This document shows, one piece after another, positions 42,708 through 50,718 of a DNA stretch of 64,000 nt; position 1 is the stretch's first letter, and each line of letters opens with the position of its first letter. Where the stretch lies: assembly GCF_000771745.2 (NCBI RefSeq), contig NZ_JPSL02000040.1, positions 310,001 through 374,000 of the forward strand, read 5' to 3'. Position numbers and translations under genes: made by a program. This stretch comes from Thermus filiformis (GTDB lineage: Bacteria; Deinococcota; Deinococci; Deinococcales; Thermaceae). The notes below the pieces were generated by a model that worked only from the letters and a program-made list of their open reading frames with translations, did not search any database and was not told the origin of the DNA.

Positions 42708-44438
42708 CTAATACTTTAGCTTGGCGAGCGCAACTTTCCGGCTCGCCTCCAGCACCTGGAGCGGGGTGGCCAGGCCCCGGGCCTCCAGGAGGGGGATCAT
42801 CCGGGCGAAGACCTCGGCGGTCATCAGGGCGTCGCCCAGGGCGGTGTGCCGGCCCAGGACCGGCACCCCGAAGCGGTGGGCCAGGGCCTCGAGGCCCATC
42901 CCCTCCCCGAAGAGGAGCTGGGCCAAAAGGAGGGTGTCCAGGAGGGGCCCCGCGAAGTCCAGGCCGAGCTTTTCCCCTTCCCGCCTTAGGAAGGCCAGGT
43001 CAAAGGCCCCGTTGTGGGCGAGGAGGAGGCTTCCCTCCTGGAAGCGGAAAAAGGCCGGGAGGACCTCTTCCACCTTGGGATGGCCCCGGACCATCTCGTC
43101 CGTGATCCCGTGCACCTGGCTGGAGGCCCGGGGGATGGGGCGGCCGGGGTCCACCAGGGCCTCAAAGGTCTCGGGGAGGACCCGCTCCCCCAGAAGCCGC
43201 ACCGCCCCCAGGGCCAAGATGGCGTCCGCCTTGGGGTCAAGCCCGGTGGTCTCCAGGTCAAAGGCGGTGTAGAGGGCCTCCCGCAGGGGCTTTTCCAGGA
43301 GGGGAGAGGGGCTTGCCTCCAGGAGGCGGAAGTCGTAAAGGGGAGGGCGTTCGGGCACCGCCTCCCGCCTCTCGGGGGCGGGAAGGAGGGGGAAGGAGAG
43401 GGAGAGCCGCCCCCCGCCGAAGCGGGCCCTTCCCCCCTGCCTCCGGACCTCCTCCAGAAGGGCGTGGGGAGGCTTGGGCACCGGGTAGAGGAGGAGCTCC
43501 GCCTCGCCCCCTTCCCCCCGGGCCTCGAGCCAGACCGCCTCCACCCCCGCCTGGGCCAGGAGGCCGGCAAGCTCCTTTAGGCCCCGCAATAGGCCCATCC
43601 TTTCCACCTCCAAGACCCCTTCCCCCTCCACCCGGACCCCCGGGGCGTAGCCCAGACGGTCCTCCAGGGCCTGGGCCAAAAGCCGGGCCAGGTCCTTAAG
43701 CGCCAGGGCCTCCTTTTCCGGGGCCTCCTCCTCCCCCTTGGGGCCGGGCCTGGGGCTTCCCTCCAGGAGGAGGAGGAAGCCCTCGGGCAGGGGGGCGGTC
43801 CGGAGCCTCAGCCCGTCCAGGGCGAAGGGGTGGCCCGGGGCCTCCAGGGCGTGGGCCAGGACCTCCCGGTCCAGGAGGGCGTAGAGGCTCTTCCCCAGGG
43901 CGAGCTCGGGAAGGAGGGCCTTGGCCCGGGGGTTGTACAGGGCGGCCTGGCCCAGCCGGTTGGCCACCACCACCCCCAGGGGGAGGCTTTCCAGGAGGGC
44001 GAGGAAGCGGGCGTGCTCCAGCCTTAGGCTCTCCCGGGCCTCCTCCTCCCGCCGCTTCGCCTCCTCCTCCAGGGCGTGGAGGCGCTCCGCCAGGGCGTTG
44101 ACCATCTGGGCCAGGTGCCTGAGCTCAAAGGGGCCTTTGAGGGGCAGGCGGTGGCCGGGGTTACTCCGGAGGACCACCTCCGCCTCCCGGCCCAGGGCCC
44201 GGGCCGCGGCCAGGTAGCCCAGGAAGAGGGGCTCGAGGAGGAAGGCGAGGAGGACCAGGAGGAAGGCCCCCAGGAAGCCCAGGAGGGCCCCCCGGGACCT
44301 CAGGGCCTCCCGGAAGGCCCCCTGCGCCTCCGGGGGGAGGGCGGTGTAGAGGAGGTAGACCAAGAGCCCCGCCACCCCCGCCACCAGGAGGTAGCCCAGA
44401 AGGAGGGCGCCCAAAAACCGCAGGACCTCCCGCCTCAT
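42708..44438 (-). CDS. Membrane PAS/kinase-like protein fused to DEDDh exonuclease
   Basis: Encodes 576 residues. Two membrane helices (about 8-30 and 50-75) lead to a HAMP-like/coiled-coil segment (80-140), a PAS-like domain (142-225) and a region (245-350) resembling a decayed histidine-kinase ATPase without its N-box. A complete DnaQ-type exonuclease follows (388-555): D394, E396 (FDLETTGLD), D480 (HNGAFD), H531 and D536 (HTALGD). It looks like a membrane sensor with a 3'-5' exonuclease output. It overlaps the DUF294 gene by 4 bp. It is not a replicative epsilon subunit. Confidence 0.82.
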   Translation of the reverse strand: MRREVLRFLGALLLGYLLVAGVAGLLVYLLYTALPPEAQGAFREALRSRGALLGFLGAFLLVLLAFLLEPLFLGYLAAARALGREAEVVLRSNPGHRLPLKGPFELRHLAQMVNALAERLHALEEEAKRREEEARESLRLEHARFLALLESLPLGVVVANRLGQAALYNPRAKALLPELALGKSLYALLDREVLAHALEAPGHPFALDGLRLRTAPLPEGFLLLLEGSPRPGPKGEEEAPEKEALALKDLARLLAQALEDRLGYAPGVRVEGEGVLEVERMGLLRGLKELAGLLAQAGVEAVWLEARGEGGEAELLLYPVPKPPHALLEEVRRQGGRARFGGGRLSLSFPLLPAPERREAVPERPPLYDFRLLEASPSPLLEKPLREALYTAFDLETTGLDPKADAILALGAVRLLGERVLPETFEALVDPGRPIPRASSQVHGITDEMVRGHPKVEEVLPAFFRFQEGSLLLAHNGAFDLAFLRREGEKLGLDFAGPLLDTLLLAQLLFGEGMGLEALAHRFGVPVLGRHTALGDALMTAEVFARMIPLLEARGLATPLQVLEASRKVALAKLKY

Positions 44439-46162
44439 AGCCGTATCTGGAACCTTTCCGCCGTGCTTGCCTGGACCTGGGCGATGAGCCCGAAGGCCTC
44501 CTTGAGCCTTCGCTCCTCCCCCGGGGTCAGGTCCTTGAGGGCCACCTCGTTGCCCGGGGGGCGGCCCTCCTTGAGGGCCTGGAGCTGGTGCTTGAGCCTC
44601 AGGCCGAAGAGGAAGGCGTAGGCCTCGGCGAGCCCCTCCGCCGTGGCCTGGCTCAGGACCCCCTTCTGGGCGGCCGCTTTGAGCCGCTTCAGGGTGCTCC
44701 GCTCCCGGCTTCCCGCCAGGAGGCCGTAAAGCCGGGCCAGGCTCACGATGGGGGCGATCCCCCCCCGCTTCAGGTCCACCCGGCCCCCGGGGGCCTGGAT
44801 CCGGCCCAGGAAGCCCAGGGGCGGGCGGAAGCCCAGGCTCGCCCGGGCCAGGTGGTAGAGGAAGACCCCCCGCTGGGCCTCCTCCTGGACCAAGGCCTCC
44901 AAAGGCTCCAAGGAGACCCCCTCGTGCACCGCCCGGAAGTCAAAGAAGATCTGCGCCTCCAGAAGCGCCTGGGGCTCGGGGGCGCGCAGGTAGGACCGGA
45001 AGACCTGGAGCCAGGCCTCGAGGCTCCTACGGTGGCGGGTGGCCATATACCCCCCTTGGCAGTAGGGGAAGCCCGCCCGGTGCAGCCCCTCCACCACCTC
45101 CTGGGCCAGGGCCTCAAAGTAGGCCTCCTCCCCCTCCTGGGCCAGGACCAGGGCGTTGTCCTGGTCGGTGAGGAGGGCCTGCTCCCTCCGCCCCTCCGAG
45201 CCGAAGACCATGAAGGTGTAGGGGAAGGGGGGAGGCCCCAGCCGGGCCTCCGCCTCCTTGAGGAGGCGGCGGATCAAGGCGTCGTTCAGGCTCGCCACCA
45301 CGCCCCCGATCTCCAAGGGGGGAAGCCCCTCCCGCCACAGCCCCTCCACCAACCGGGCCACCTCCTGGCCGTACTGGTGAAGGTCCAGCCGCTCTATCCG
45401 CCGGAGGAGGAAGAGGGGGCTTTGGGTCTGGGCCTCGAGGAGGTCCGTGTGGGTGATCACCCCCACCACCCGGCCTTCCTCCAAAAGGGGCAGGTGGTGG
45501 ATTCCCCGCTCCACCATGAAGGCCACGGCCTCGTAAAGGGGGGTGTCCGCGGGGAGGGCCAGGAGGGGGAAGCTGGCCACCCGCTCCACCGGGGTCCTGG
45601 GGGAAAGCCCCTCGGCCAGGACCCGGTTTCTCAGGTCCCGGTCGGTGAGGATGCCCAGGGGCTCCCCCTCCACCAGGAGGCTGCTCACCCGGGCCTCCCG
45701 CATCCTCCGCGCCGCCTCCGCCACCTCCGCCTCCCGAGGAACGAAGAGGGGTGGGCGGCGGACCAGGGTCTTGGCGGGGCGGAGGAGGGCCGTCTCCTCC
45801 CGGCCCTGGGCGAGCCGCTCCGCCAGGCCCTCCAGAAGGGCCTGCGCCGCCCGGGGCTCCTTGAGGAGGAGGTGCAGGGCCTCCGGGGGAAGGGCGAGAA
45901 GCCGGAGGGGGGTCTCCGCCCGCACGGTGAAGGCGGGAGGCTCGCCGCTTAGGAGGGAGGGAAGGCCCAAGACCTCCCCGGGGCCCGCCTCCAGCGCCTT
46001 CTTCCCCCCCCGGTAAAGCCCCGCCCTCCCCTCCAGGACCAGGAAGAACCGCTCCGCCCGCGCCCCTCCTTCCGAAAGGACCTCCGCCCCTTCCGGGTGG
46101 AAGACCTCCTCCCCCAGGCCCCGCAGGGCCTCCAGGAGAGTTTCAGGAAGCTCGAGGCCCAT
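44435..46162 (-). CDS. cNMP-binding / CBS / DUF294 nucleotidyltransferase signalling protein
   Basis: Encodes 575 residues. A cyclic-nucleotide-binding-like domain (about 1-110) is followed by paired CBS domains (about 140-260, with VSSLLVEGEPLGILTDRDL and GIHHLPLLEEGRVVGVITHTDLL) and a GlnD-like nucleotidyltransferase domain with FGSEGRREQALLTDQDN. A helical DUF294_C region ends the protein. Such proteins commonly neighbour ActP-type symporters and acetyl-CoA synthetases. They are thought to regulate them, probably by nucleotidylation or ligand sensing, but the target is unproven. Coupled to the exonuclease gene and to the upstream membrane gene. Confidence 0.85.
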   Translation of the reverse strand: MGLELPETLLEALRGLGEEVFHPEGAEVLSEGGARAERFFLVLEGRAGLYRGGKKALEAGPGEVLGLPSLLSGEPPAFTVRAETPLRLLALPPEALHLLLKEPRAAQALLEGLAERLAQGREETALLRPAKTLVRRPPLFVPREAEVAEAARRMREARVSSLLVEGEPLGILTDRDLRNRVLAEGLSPRTPVERVASFPLLALPADTPLYEAVAFMVERGIHHLPLLEEGRVVGVITHTDLLEAQTQSPLFLLRRIERLDLHQYGQEVARLVEGLWREGLPPLEIGGVVASLNDALIRRLLKEAEARLGPPPFPYTFMVFGSEGRREQALLTDQDNALVLAQEGEEAYFEALAQEVVEGLHRAGFPYCQGGYMATRHRRSLEAWLQVFRSYLRAPEPQALLEAQIFFDFRAVHEGVSLEPLEALVQEEAQRGVFLYHLARASLGFRPPLGFLGRIQAPGGRVDLKRGGIAPIVSLARLYGLLAGSRERSTLKRLKAAAQKGVLSQATAEGLAEAYAFLFGLRLKHQLQALKEGRPPGNEVALKDLTPGEERRLKEAFGLIAQVQASTAERFQIRL

Positions 46163-46514
46163 GCCGGTACTCCGGGGTGAGCCAGGCCAGGAGGGGGACC
46201 AGGTAGGGCAGGGCCACCTGGGCCTGAAGGAGGACGAGGAGGCCGATGCCCAGCATGAAGGCGGGGGGGAGGAGGACGAAAAGCCGCACCACCCGGCCAA
46301 GCCCGGGAGGGGGGAGGGGCCAGACCCGGTGGTAAAGCGCCCCAAGCCCCACCCCCACCCCTGCCCCCAGGGCCAGGTGGAGGAGGGTGGTGGGCGTGGG
46401 GAAGGGGAAGCCCAAGAGGTAGTGGCCGATGAGATAGAAGGCGAAGAGAAGGGAGAGGCTTCCCAGGTAGAAGCGCAGGTAGAGGAGGGCCAGGGTCCTT
46501 GGCGGAAGGGACAT
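46143..46514 (-). CDS. Small membrane protein, hypothetical
   Basis: Encodes 123 residues with three to four hydrophobic helices (ALLYLRFYLGSLSLLFAFYL, LLHLALGAGVGVGLGALY, VVRLFVLLPPAFMLGIGLLV, VALPYLVPLLAWL). I chose the ATG at 46514 because it is 7 nt after TAAGAT (46527-46522). An ATG at 46523 would lie inside that hexamer. It overlaps the DUF294 gene by 20 bp, so it leads the signalling operon. No family is recognised. Confidence 0.7.
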   Translation of the reverse strand: MSLPPRTLALLYLRFYLGSLSLLFAFYLIGHYLLGFPFPTPTTLLHLALGAGVGVGLGALYHRVWPLPPPGLGRVVRLFVLLPPAFMLGIGLLVLLQAQVALPYLVPLLAWLTPEYRHGPRAS

Positions 46515-46550
46515 CTCCTTCATCTTAGCCGAACCTCCTTTTGCGCCTTT

Positions 46551-46580
46551 CCCCCGCCCCGGCGAGGGCCGGAGCGGGGG
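46551..46580 (-). terminator. Hairpin after the symporter gene
   Basis: A 13-bp GC-rich stem with one mismatch (46551-46563 with 46568-46580) and a 4-nt loop lies 12 bp past the symporter stop. There is no T run, so termination may be incomplete. Confidence 0.55.
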
Positions 46581-46591
46581 ATGCGTGGGGA

Positions 46592-48265
46592 TTAGTGTTC
46601 GCTGGCCGCGCCCGCGCTTCCCTTGGGGATACGGATATCGTCCACCAGGTGCTGGATCTCCGCAGGAGGCGGCGGCGTGGCCCGGGAGACCAGGTAGGCC
46701 ACCACGAAGTTGAGGAGCATGCCGATGGTCCCAATGCCCTCGGCGGTGATCCCGAAGATGAAGTTGGGCCAGCCCAGGTATTTGGTGCCGATGATGTAGG
46801 TGGCGGTGAAGATGAGGCCCGCCACCATTCCGGCCACCGCCCCTTGCATGTTCATCCGCCGGTCAAAGATGCCCAGGAGGATGGCGGGGAAGAAGGTGCT
46901 CGCGGCAAGCCCGAAGGCGAAGGCCACGAGCTGGGCGATGAAGGCGGGCGGGTTGATGCCAAAGGGCGCCGCCAAAACCACCACCAGGAAGATGACCACC
47001 CGGGCGATGAGGAGCTTGGTGGCCTCGGAGGCGGCCGGGTTGATCATCCGGGTGTAGAGGTCGTGGCTGATGGCGCTGGCGATGACGATGAGGAGCCCCG
47101 CCGCCGTGGAAAGCGCCGCGGCCAGGCCCCCCGCGGCCACCAGGCCCACGACGAAGGGGGCGAGCTTGGCCACCTCGGGGGTGGAGAGGACGATGATGTC
47201 CCGGTCTATCGTGACCTCGTTGACCTCGGCGTTCCCGCTCATTTGCAGGATCCCGTCGCCGTTTTTGTCCTGGAGCTTCAGGAGGCCCGTCTTCTCCCAC
47301 TTCTGCACCCAGTCAATCTGGCGCACCTCCTCCACGGGCTTGTTGGCCAGGGTGCTGAGGAGGTTGTACTTGGAGAAGACGGCCACGGCGGGGGCGGTGG
47401 TGTAGAGGAGGCCGATGAAGACCAGAGCCCAGCCCGCGCTCCAGCGGGCATCGGAGGCCTTGGGCACCGTGTAGAAGCGGATGATCACGTGGGGCAGGCC
47501 TGCCGTCCCCACCATCAGGGTCAGGGTGATGAGGAAGACGTTGAGGGCGGAGAGGTTCTGGAAGGGGGCGACGTACTCCTTGAAGCCGAGCTCCACCTGG
47601 AGCTCACTCAGCCGCACGGCGAAGTCGCTGAAGGTGAAGGCGAGCTGAGGGATGGGGTTGCCGGTGAGGAGGTTGGAGAGGGCGATCCCCATGATGAGGT
47701 AGGCGGTGATGAGGACCGCGTACTGGGCCACCTGGGTCCAGGTGATCCCCTTCATGCCCCCCAGCACGGCGATGAAGGCGGTGACCAGGACCGCCACCCA
47801 GACCCCCGTGGCCACGTCCACCCCCAGGTAGCGGGAGAGCACGATGCCCACGCCGCGTAGCTGGGGCACGGCGTAGACGAAGGAGACGAAGATGGCGGCG
47901 ATCACCGCCACCACCCGCGCCAGGTTGGAGTAGTACCGGTCCCCGATGAACTCGGGCACGGTGTAGCGGCCGAACTTCCTGAGGTAGGGGGCGAGGAGGA
48001 GGGCGAGGAGCACATACCCCCCCGTCCAGCCCATGAGGTAGACCGCCCCGTCAAACCCCAAGAAGCTGATGAGGCCCGCCATGGAGATGTAGCTTGCCCC
48101 CGACATCCAGTCGGCGGCGGTGGCGGCCCCGTTGGCCACGGGGGGCACGCCGCGGCCCGCCACGTAGAAGCCCGCCGTCTCCCGCACCCGGGCCCAGTAG
48201 CCGATCCCAAGGTAGAGGACAAAGCTCAGGATGACGATGGTCCAGGTCCACACCTCAACGCTCAT
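46592..48265 (-). CDS. ActP-type sodium:solute (acetate) symporter
   Basis: Encodes 557 residues with about 13 membrane helices of the SSS family. Motifs: GFYVAGRGVPPVANGAATAADWMSGASYI near 31, GLPHVIIRFYTVP near 255, and the long loop between two helices (about 285-345) typical of the VC_2705-like acetate-permease subfamily. It imports acetate or another short-chain acid. It is co-transcribed with the DUF4212 small subunit, 9 bp upstream. Confidence 0.9.
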   Translation of the reverse strand: MSVEVWTWTIVILSFVLYLGIGYWARVRETAGFYVAGRGVPPVANGAATAADWMSGASYISMAGLISFLGFDGAVYLMGWTGGYVLLALLLAPYLRKFGRYTVPEFIGDRYYSNLARVVAVIAAIFVSFVYAVPQLRGVGIVLSRYLGVDVATGVWVAVLVTAFIAVLGGMKGITWTQVAQYAVLITAYLIMGIALSNLLTGNPIPQLAFTFSDFAVRLSELQVELGFKEYVAPFQNLSALNVFLITLTLMVGTAGLPHVIIRFYTVPKASDARWSAGWALVFIGLLYTTAPAVAVFSKYNLLSTLANKPVEEVRQIDWVQKWEKTGLLKLQDKNGDGILQMSGNAEVNEVTIDRDIIVLSTPEVAKLAPFVVGLVAAGGLAAALSTAAGLLIVIASAISHDLYTRMINPAASEATKLLIARVVIFLVVVLAAPFGINPPAFIAQLVAFAFGLAASTFFPAILLGIFDRRMNMQGAVAGMVAGLIFTATYIIGTKYLGWPNFIFGITAEGIGTIGMLLNFVVAYLVSRATPPPPAEIQHLVDDIRIPKGSAGAASEH

Positions 48266-48274
48266 GGTTTCCTC

Positions 48275-48526
48275 CTAGTCCTCAACCCCGTACTCCCGGT
48301 CCAGGGCCTTCATCCGCGCCGCGTAGACGAAGATCAGCACGACGAAAACGTAGATGCTCCCCTGCTGGGCGATCCAGAAGCCCAAAGGGGGCCCACCGAA
48401 GAGGCGGATGCCGTTCAGGGCGGGGGCAAGGAGAATGCCCAGCACGTAGGCCACCACCGCCCAAACGATGAGCAGGTTCCGGATGAGACTCGTGTTGGCC
48501 TTCCAGTACTCCTCTAGCCGGTTCAT
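48275..48526 (-). CDS. DUF4212 symporter small subunit
   Basis: Encodes 83 residues with two membrane helices (LLIVWAVVAYVLGILLAPAL and GSIYVFVVLIFVYAARM). The family is regularly found directly upstream of ActP-like symporters and is taken to be a small subunit, as here. A GGGAGGG site precedes the ATG. The leader upstream carries a long hairpin and a near-consensus promoter. Confidence 0.88.
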   Translation of the reverse strand: MNRLEEYWKANTSLIRNLLIVWAVVAYVLGILLAPALNGIRLFGGPPLGFWIAQQGSIYVFVVLIFVYAARMKALDREYGVED

Positions 48527-48542
48527 AGCTTCCCTCCCTTAG

Positions 48543-48588
48543 CCGCAAGAGGCCCGCGCTCCCAAGGGTCTGCCTCTGCCTCTTGCGG
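48543..48588 (-). promoter_or_regulatory. 5'-leader hairpin of the symporter operon
   Basis: Perfect 11-bp arms CCGCAAGAGGC (48543-48553) and GCCTCTTGCGG (48578-48588) with a 24-nt loop. The hairpin begins about three nucleotides after the predicted transcription start. It could protect the mRNA 5' end or serve as a regulator-binding or attenuation structure. Confidence 0.6.
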
Positions 48589-48597
48589 TTACTGGGC

Positions 48598-48648
48598 ATA
48601 TTAGGCCAGGGTGTGAGAGGGGTCAAGAAATCCCAAGGATTTGCGCAA
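48598..48648 (-). promoter_or_regulatory. Symporter operon promoter with upstream TTGCGCAA box
   Basis: On the minus strand: palindrome TTGCGCAA (48648-48641), 15 nt between TGCGCA and the -35, TTGACC (48626-48621), a 17-nt spacer and TAATAT (48603-48598). GGGATTTC directly precedes the -35. The same arrangement occurs upstream of acsA at 53274-53323. Confidence 0.8.
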
Positions 48649-48703
48649 TGGTCAAAAGCGGGGGTTTTGCCGGAAAAGCCCTGTCGGGATGGGGGCCTCG
48701 GCA

Positions 48704-48746
48704 AGCCACCCCAGCTTGGCGTACGCCAAGCTGGGGGCCCCGGTAA
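48704..48746. repeat. Palindromic element copy G1 (truncated)
   Basis: Head part only: CCACCCCAGCTTGGC-gtac-GCCAAGCTGGGG and GGCCCCGGTAAA. It abuts copy G2. Confidence 0.8.
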
Positions 48747-48747
48747 A

Positions 48748-48840
48748 CCACCCCGTCCCAGCCTTCGCTGGGACGGGGGCCCGGTAGAGCCTTTTCAAGC
48801 CTCCTGACGGAGCTGGGTATGCGGAAGGAAAAGGGTTTTA
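48748..48840. repeat. Palindromic element copy G2
   Basis: Runs from CCACCCCGTCCCAGC through GGGCCCGGTAGAGCC to AAAAGGGTTTTA. It is in reverse orientation relative to most gene-end copies. The tail end overlaps the stop TAA of the 626-aa acyl-CoA synthetase gene. It lies in a 311-bp gap with copy G1 and the symporter promoter. Confidence 0.8.
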
Positions 48841-50718
48841 CTCCTCGAGCGTGGACAGGTCCCCGGGGTCCTTCCCCAGCTCCTGGGCCTTGAGAAGCCG
48901 CCTCAGGATCTTGCCGGAGCGGGTCTTGGGGAGCTTGTCCAGGAAGACGACCTCCTGGGGGGTGGCGATGGGCCCCAGCTCCCGGCGCACGTGCTGGACG
49001 ATGTTCTCCTTCAGCTCCTCCGAGGGAGCGTGCCCGGACCTTAGGACCACGAAGGCCTTGATGGCCTCCCCCTTCAGGGGGTCGGGGACGCCGATCACCG
49101 CCGCCTCGGCCACGGCGGGGTGGGAGACGAGGGCGCTTTCCACGTCCGCGGTGCCGATCCGGTGCCCGGCCACGTTCAAGACGTCGTCCGCACGGCCCAG
49201 GACGCTGAAGTACCCCTCCTCGTCCTGGCTGGCCACGTCCCCCGCCACGTAGACCAGGGCCGGAAGCTCCCGCCAGTACTGGAGGTAGCGCTCGTGGTTG
49301 CCCCAGACGGTGCGCATCATGTGGGGGAAGGGCCTCTTGAGGACCAGAAGCCCCCCCTGGCCTCGGGGTACCTCCCGGCCCTCCTCGCTGTAGACCGCCG
49401 CCTCCACCCCGGGGAGGGCCACCCCGGCGTAGCCGGGCTTGGCGGGGAGGACCAGGGGGGTGCCCAGGGTGGGCCCCCCGAGCTCCGTCTGCCACCAGTT
49501 GTCCGCCACGAAGCCCCGCCGCCCCTCGTCCGCCAGGTGGGCGTAGGCCCACCGGAGGGCCTCCGGGTTCAGGGGCTCCCCGGCCACGGCGACGAGGCGC
49601 AAGGAGGAGAGGTCGTACTTCCTCGGCCACTCCGGGCCGTACTTCATGAACATGCGCACCGCCGTAGGGGCGGTGAACATCACGTTCACCCGGTAGCGCT
49701 CCACCGCCTTCCAGAAGGCCCCGGGGTCGGGGTGGTCGGGGGCCCCCTCGCGCAGGACGCTGGTCAGGCCCTCCAGAAGGGGGGCGTAGACGATGTAGGA
49801 GTGGCCCACGATCCAGCCGATGTCGCTGGTGGCCCAGAAGACGTCCTCGTCCTTGGCGTCAAAGAAGGTGCGGAGGTGGTAGGTGGTCCCCACCATGTAC
49901 CCCCCGTGGACGTGGACCACCCCCTTGGGCTTCCCGGTGGAGCCGGAGGTGTAGAGGATGAAGAGGGGGTGCTCCGCCTCCACCCACTCCGCCTCCGCCT
50001 CGGGCCGGTGGGACCAGAGGAGCTCCTGGAAGTCGTGATGGTTCGGGGGAAGCTCGGCCTGGTAGGCCCGCTGGAACCATACCACCTGCAGGGGGAGGTC
50101 CTCTATGGCCGCCTCGGCGATGGAGCGGAGGTCCACCGCCTTCCCCCGCCGGTAGGTCACGTCCCCGGCGATGAGGAGCTTGGCCCCCGCGTCCAGGATC
50201 CGCTCCCTCAGGGCCGAGACCCCCAGGCCGGCGTAGACCACGCTGTGGATCGCCCCCAGGTAGGCGGTGGCCAGCATGGCGATGACCCCCTCGAGGGTGA
50301 GGGGCATGTAGATCACCACCCGGTCCCCCTTGCCCACCCCCAGGGCCCTAAGGGCGGTGGCGAAGCGCCGGACCCGGTCCAAAAGCTCCCCGTAGGTGAG
50401 CTTCTCCTCCTTGCCGTCCTCCGAGAGGTAAAGGAGGGCCAGCTTGTTCCGGAGGCCCCGGGCCACGTTCCGGTCCAGGGCGTTGTAGACCGCGTTGGTG
50501 AGGCCGCCCAGGAACCAGCGGTGCTCGGGGAGGTCCCACTCCAGGACCCGCTCAAAGGGCTTCTCCCAGTGAAAGCGCCGGGCCCACGCCCCCCAGAACC
50601 CCTCCGGGTCCTCGAGGCTCCTTTGGTACTCCTCTGCGAAGTCCTTGAGGTTCGCCGCCTGCCGAACGTTTTCCGGCGCCCAAAGCCTTTCCTCGCCTTT
50701 AAGAAGTTTTTCCACCAT
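48838..50718 (-). CDS. Acyl-CoA synthetase (acetyl/propionyl type), second copy
   Basis: Encodes 626 residues. Adenylate-forming motifs are complete: [45 protein letters not shown] and catalytic Lys in KTRSGKILRR. In the acyl pocket GWIVGHS replaces the GW(V/I)TGHS of acetyl-CoA synthetases, and VAVAGEP replaces the Val of xxSVGEP. These changes could widen the pocket, for example for propionate. It starts 20 bp inside the end of the IclR-fusion gene, so the two are co-transcribed. It is a close paralogue of the fused synthetase domain. Confidence 0.9.
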   Translation of the reverse strand: MVEKLLKGEERLWAPENVRQAANLKDFAEEYQRSLEDPEGFWGAWARRFHWEKPFERVLEWDLPEHRWFLGGLTNAVYNALDRNVARGLRNKLALLYLSEDGKEEKLTYGELLDRVRRFATALRALGVGKGDRVVIYMPLTLEGVIAMLATAYLGAIHSVVYAGLGVSALRERILDAGAKLLIAGDVTYRRGKAVDLRSIAEAAIEDLPLQVVWFQRAYQAELPPNHHDFQELLWSHRPEAEAEWVEAEHPLFILYTSGSTGKPKGVVHVHGGYMVGTTYHLRTFFDAKDEDVFWATSDIGWIVGHSYIVYAPLLEGLTSVLREGAPDHPDPGAFWKAVERYRVNVMFTAPTAVRMFMKYGPEWPRKYDLSSLRLVAVAGEPLNPEALRWAYAHLADEGRRGFVADNWWQTELGGPTLGTPLVLPAKPGYAGVALPGVEAAVYSEEGREVPRGQGGLLVLKRPFPHMMRTVWGNHERYLQYWRELPALVYVAGDVASQDEEGYFSVLGRADDVLNVAGHRIGTADVESALVSHPAVAEAAVIGVPDPLKGEAIKAFVVLRSGHAPSEELKENIVQHVRRELGPIATPQEVVFLDKLPKTRSGKILRRLLKAQELGKDPGDLSTLEE

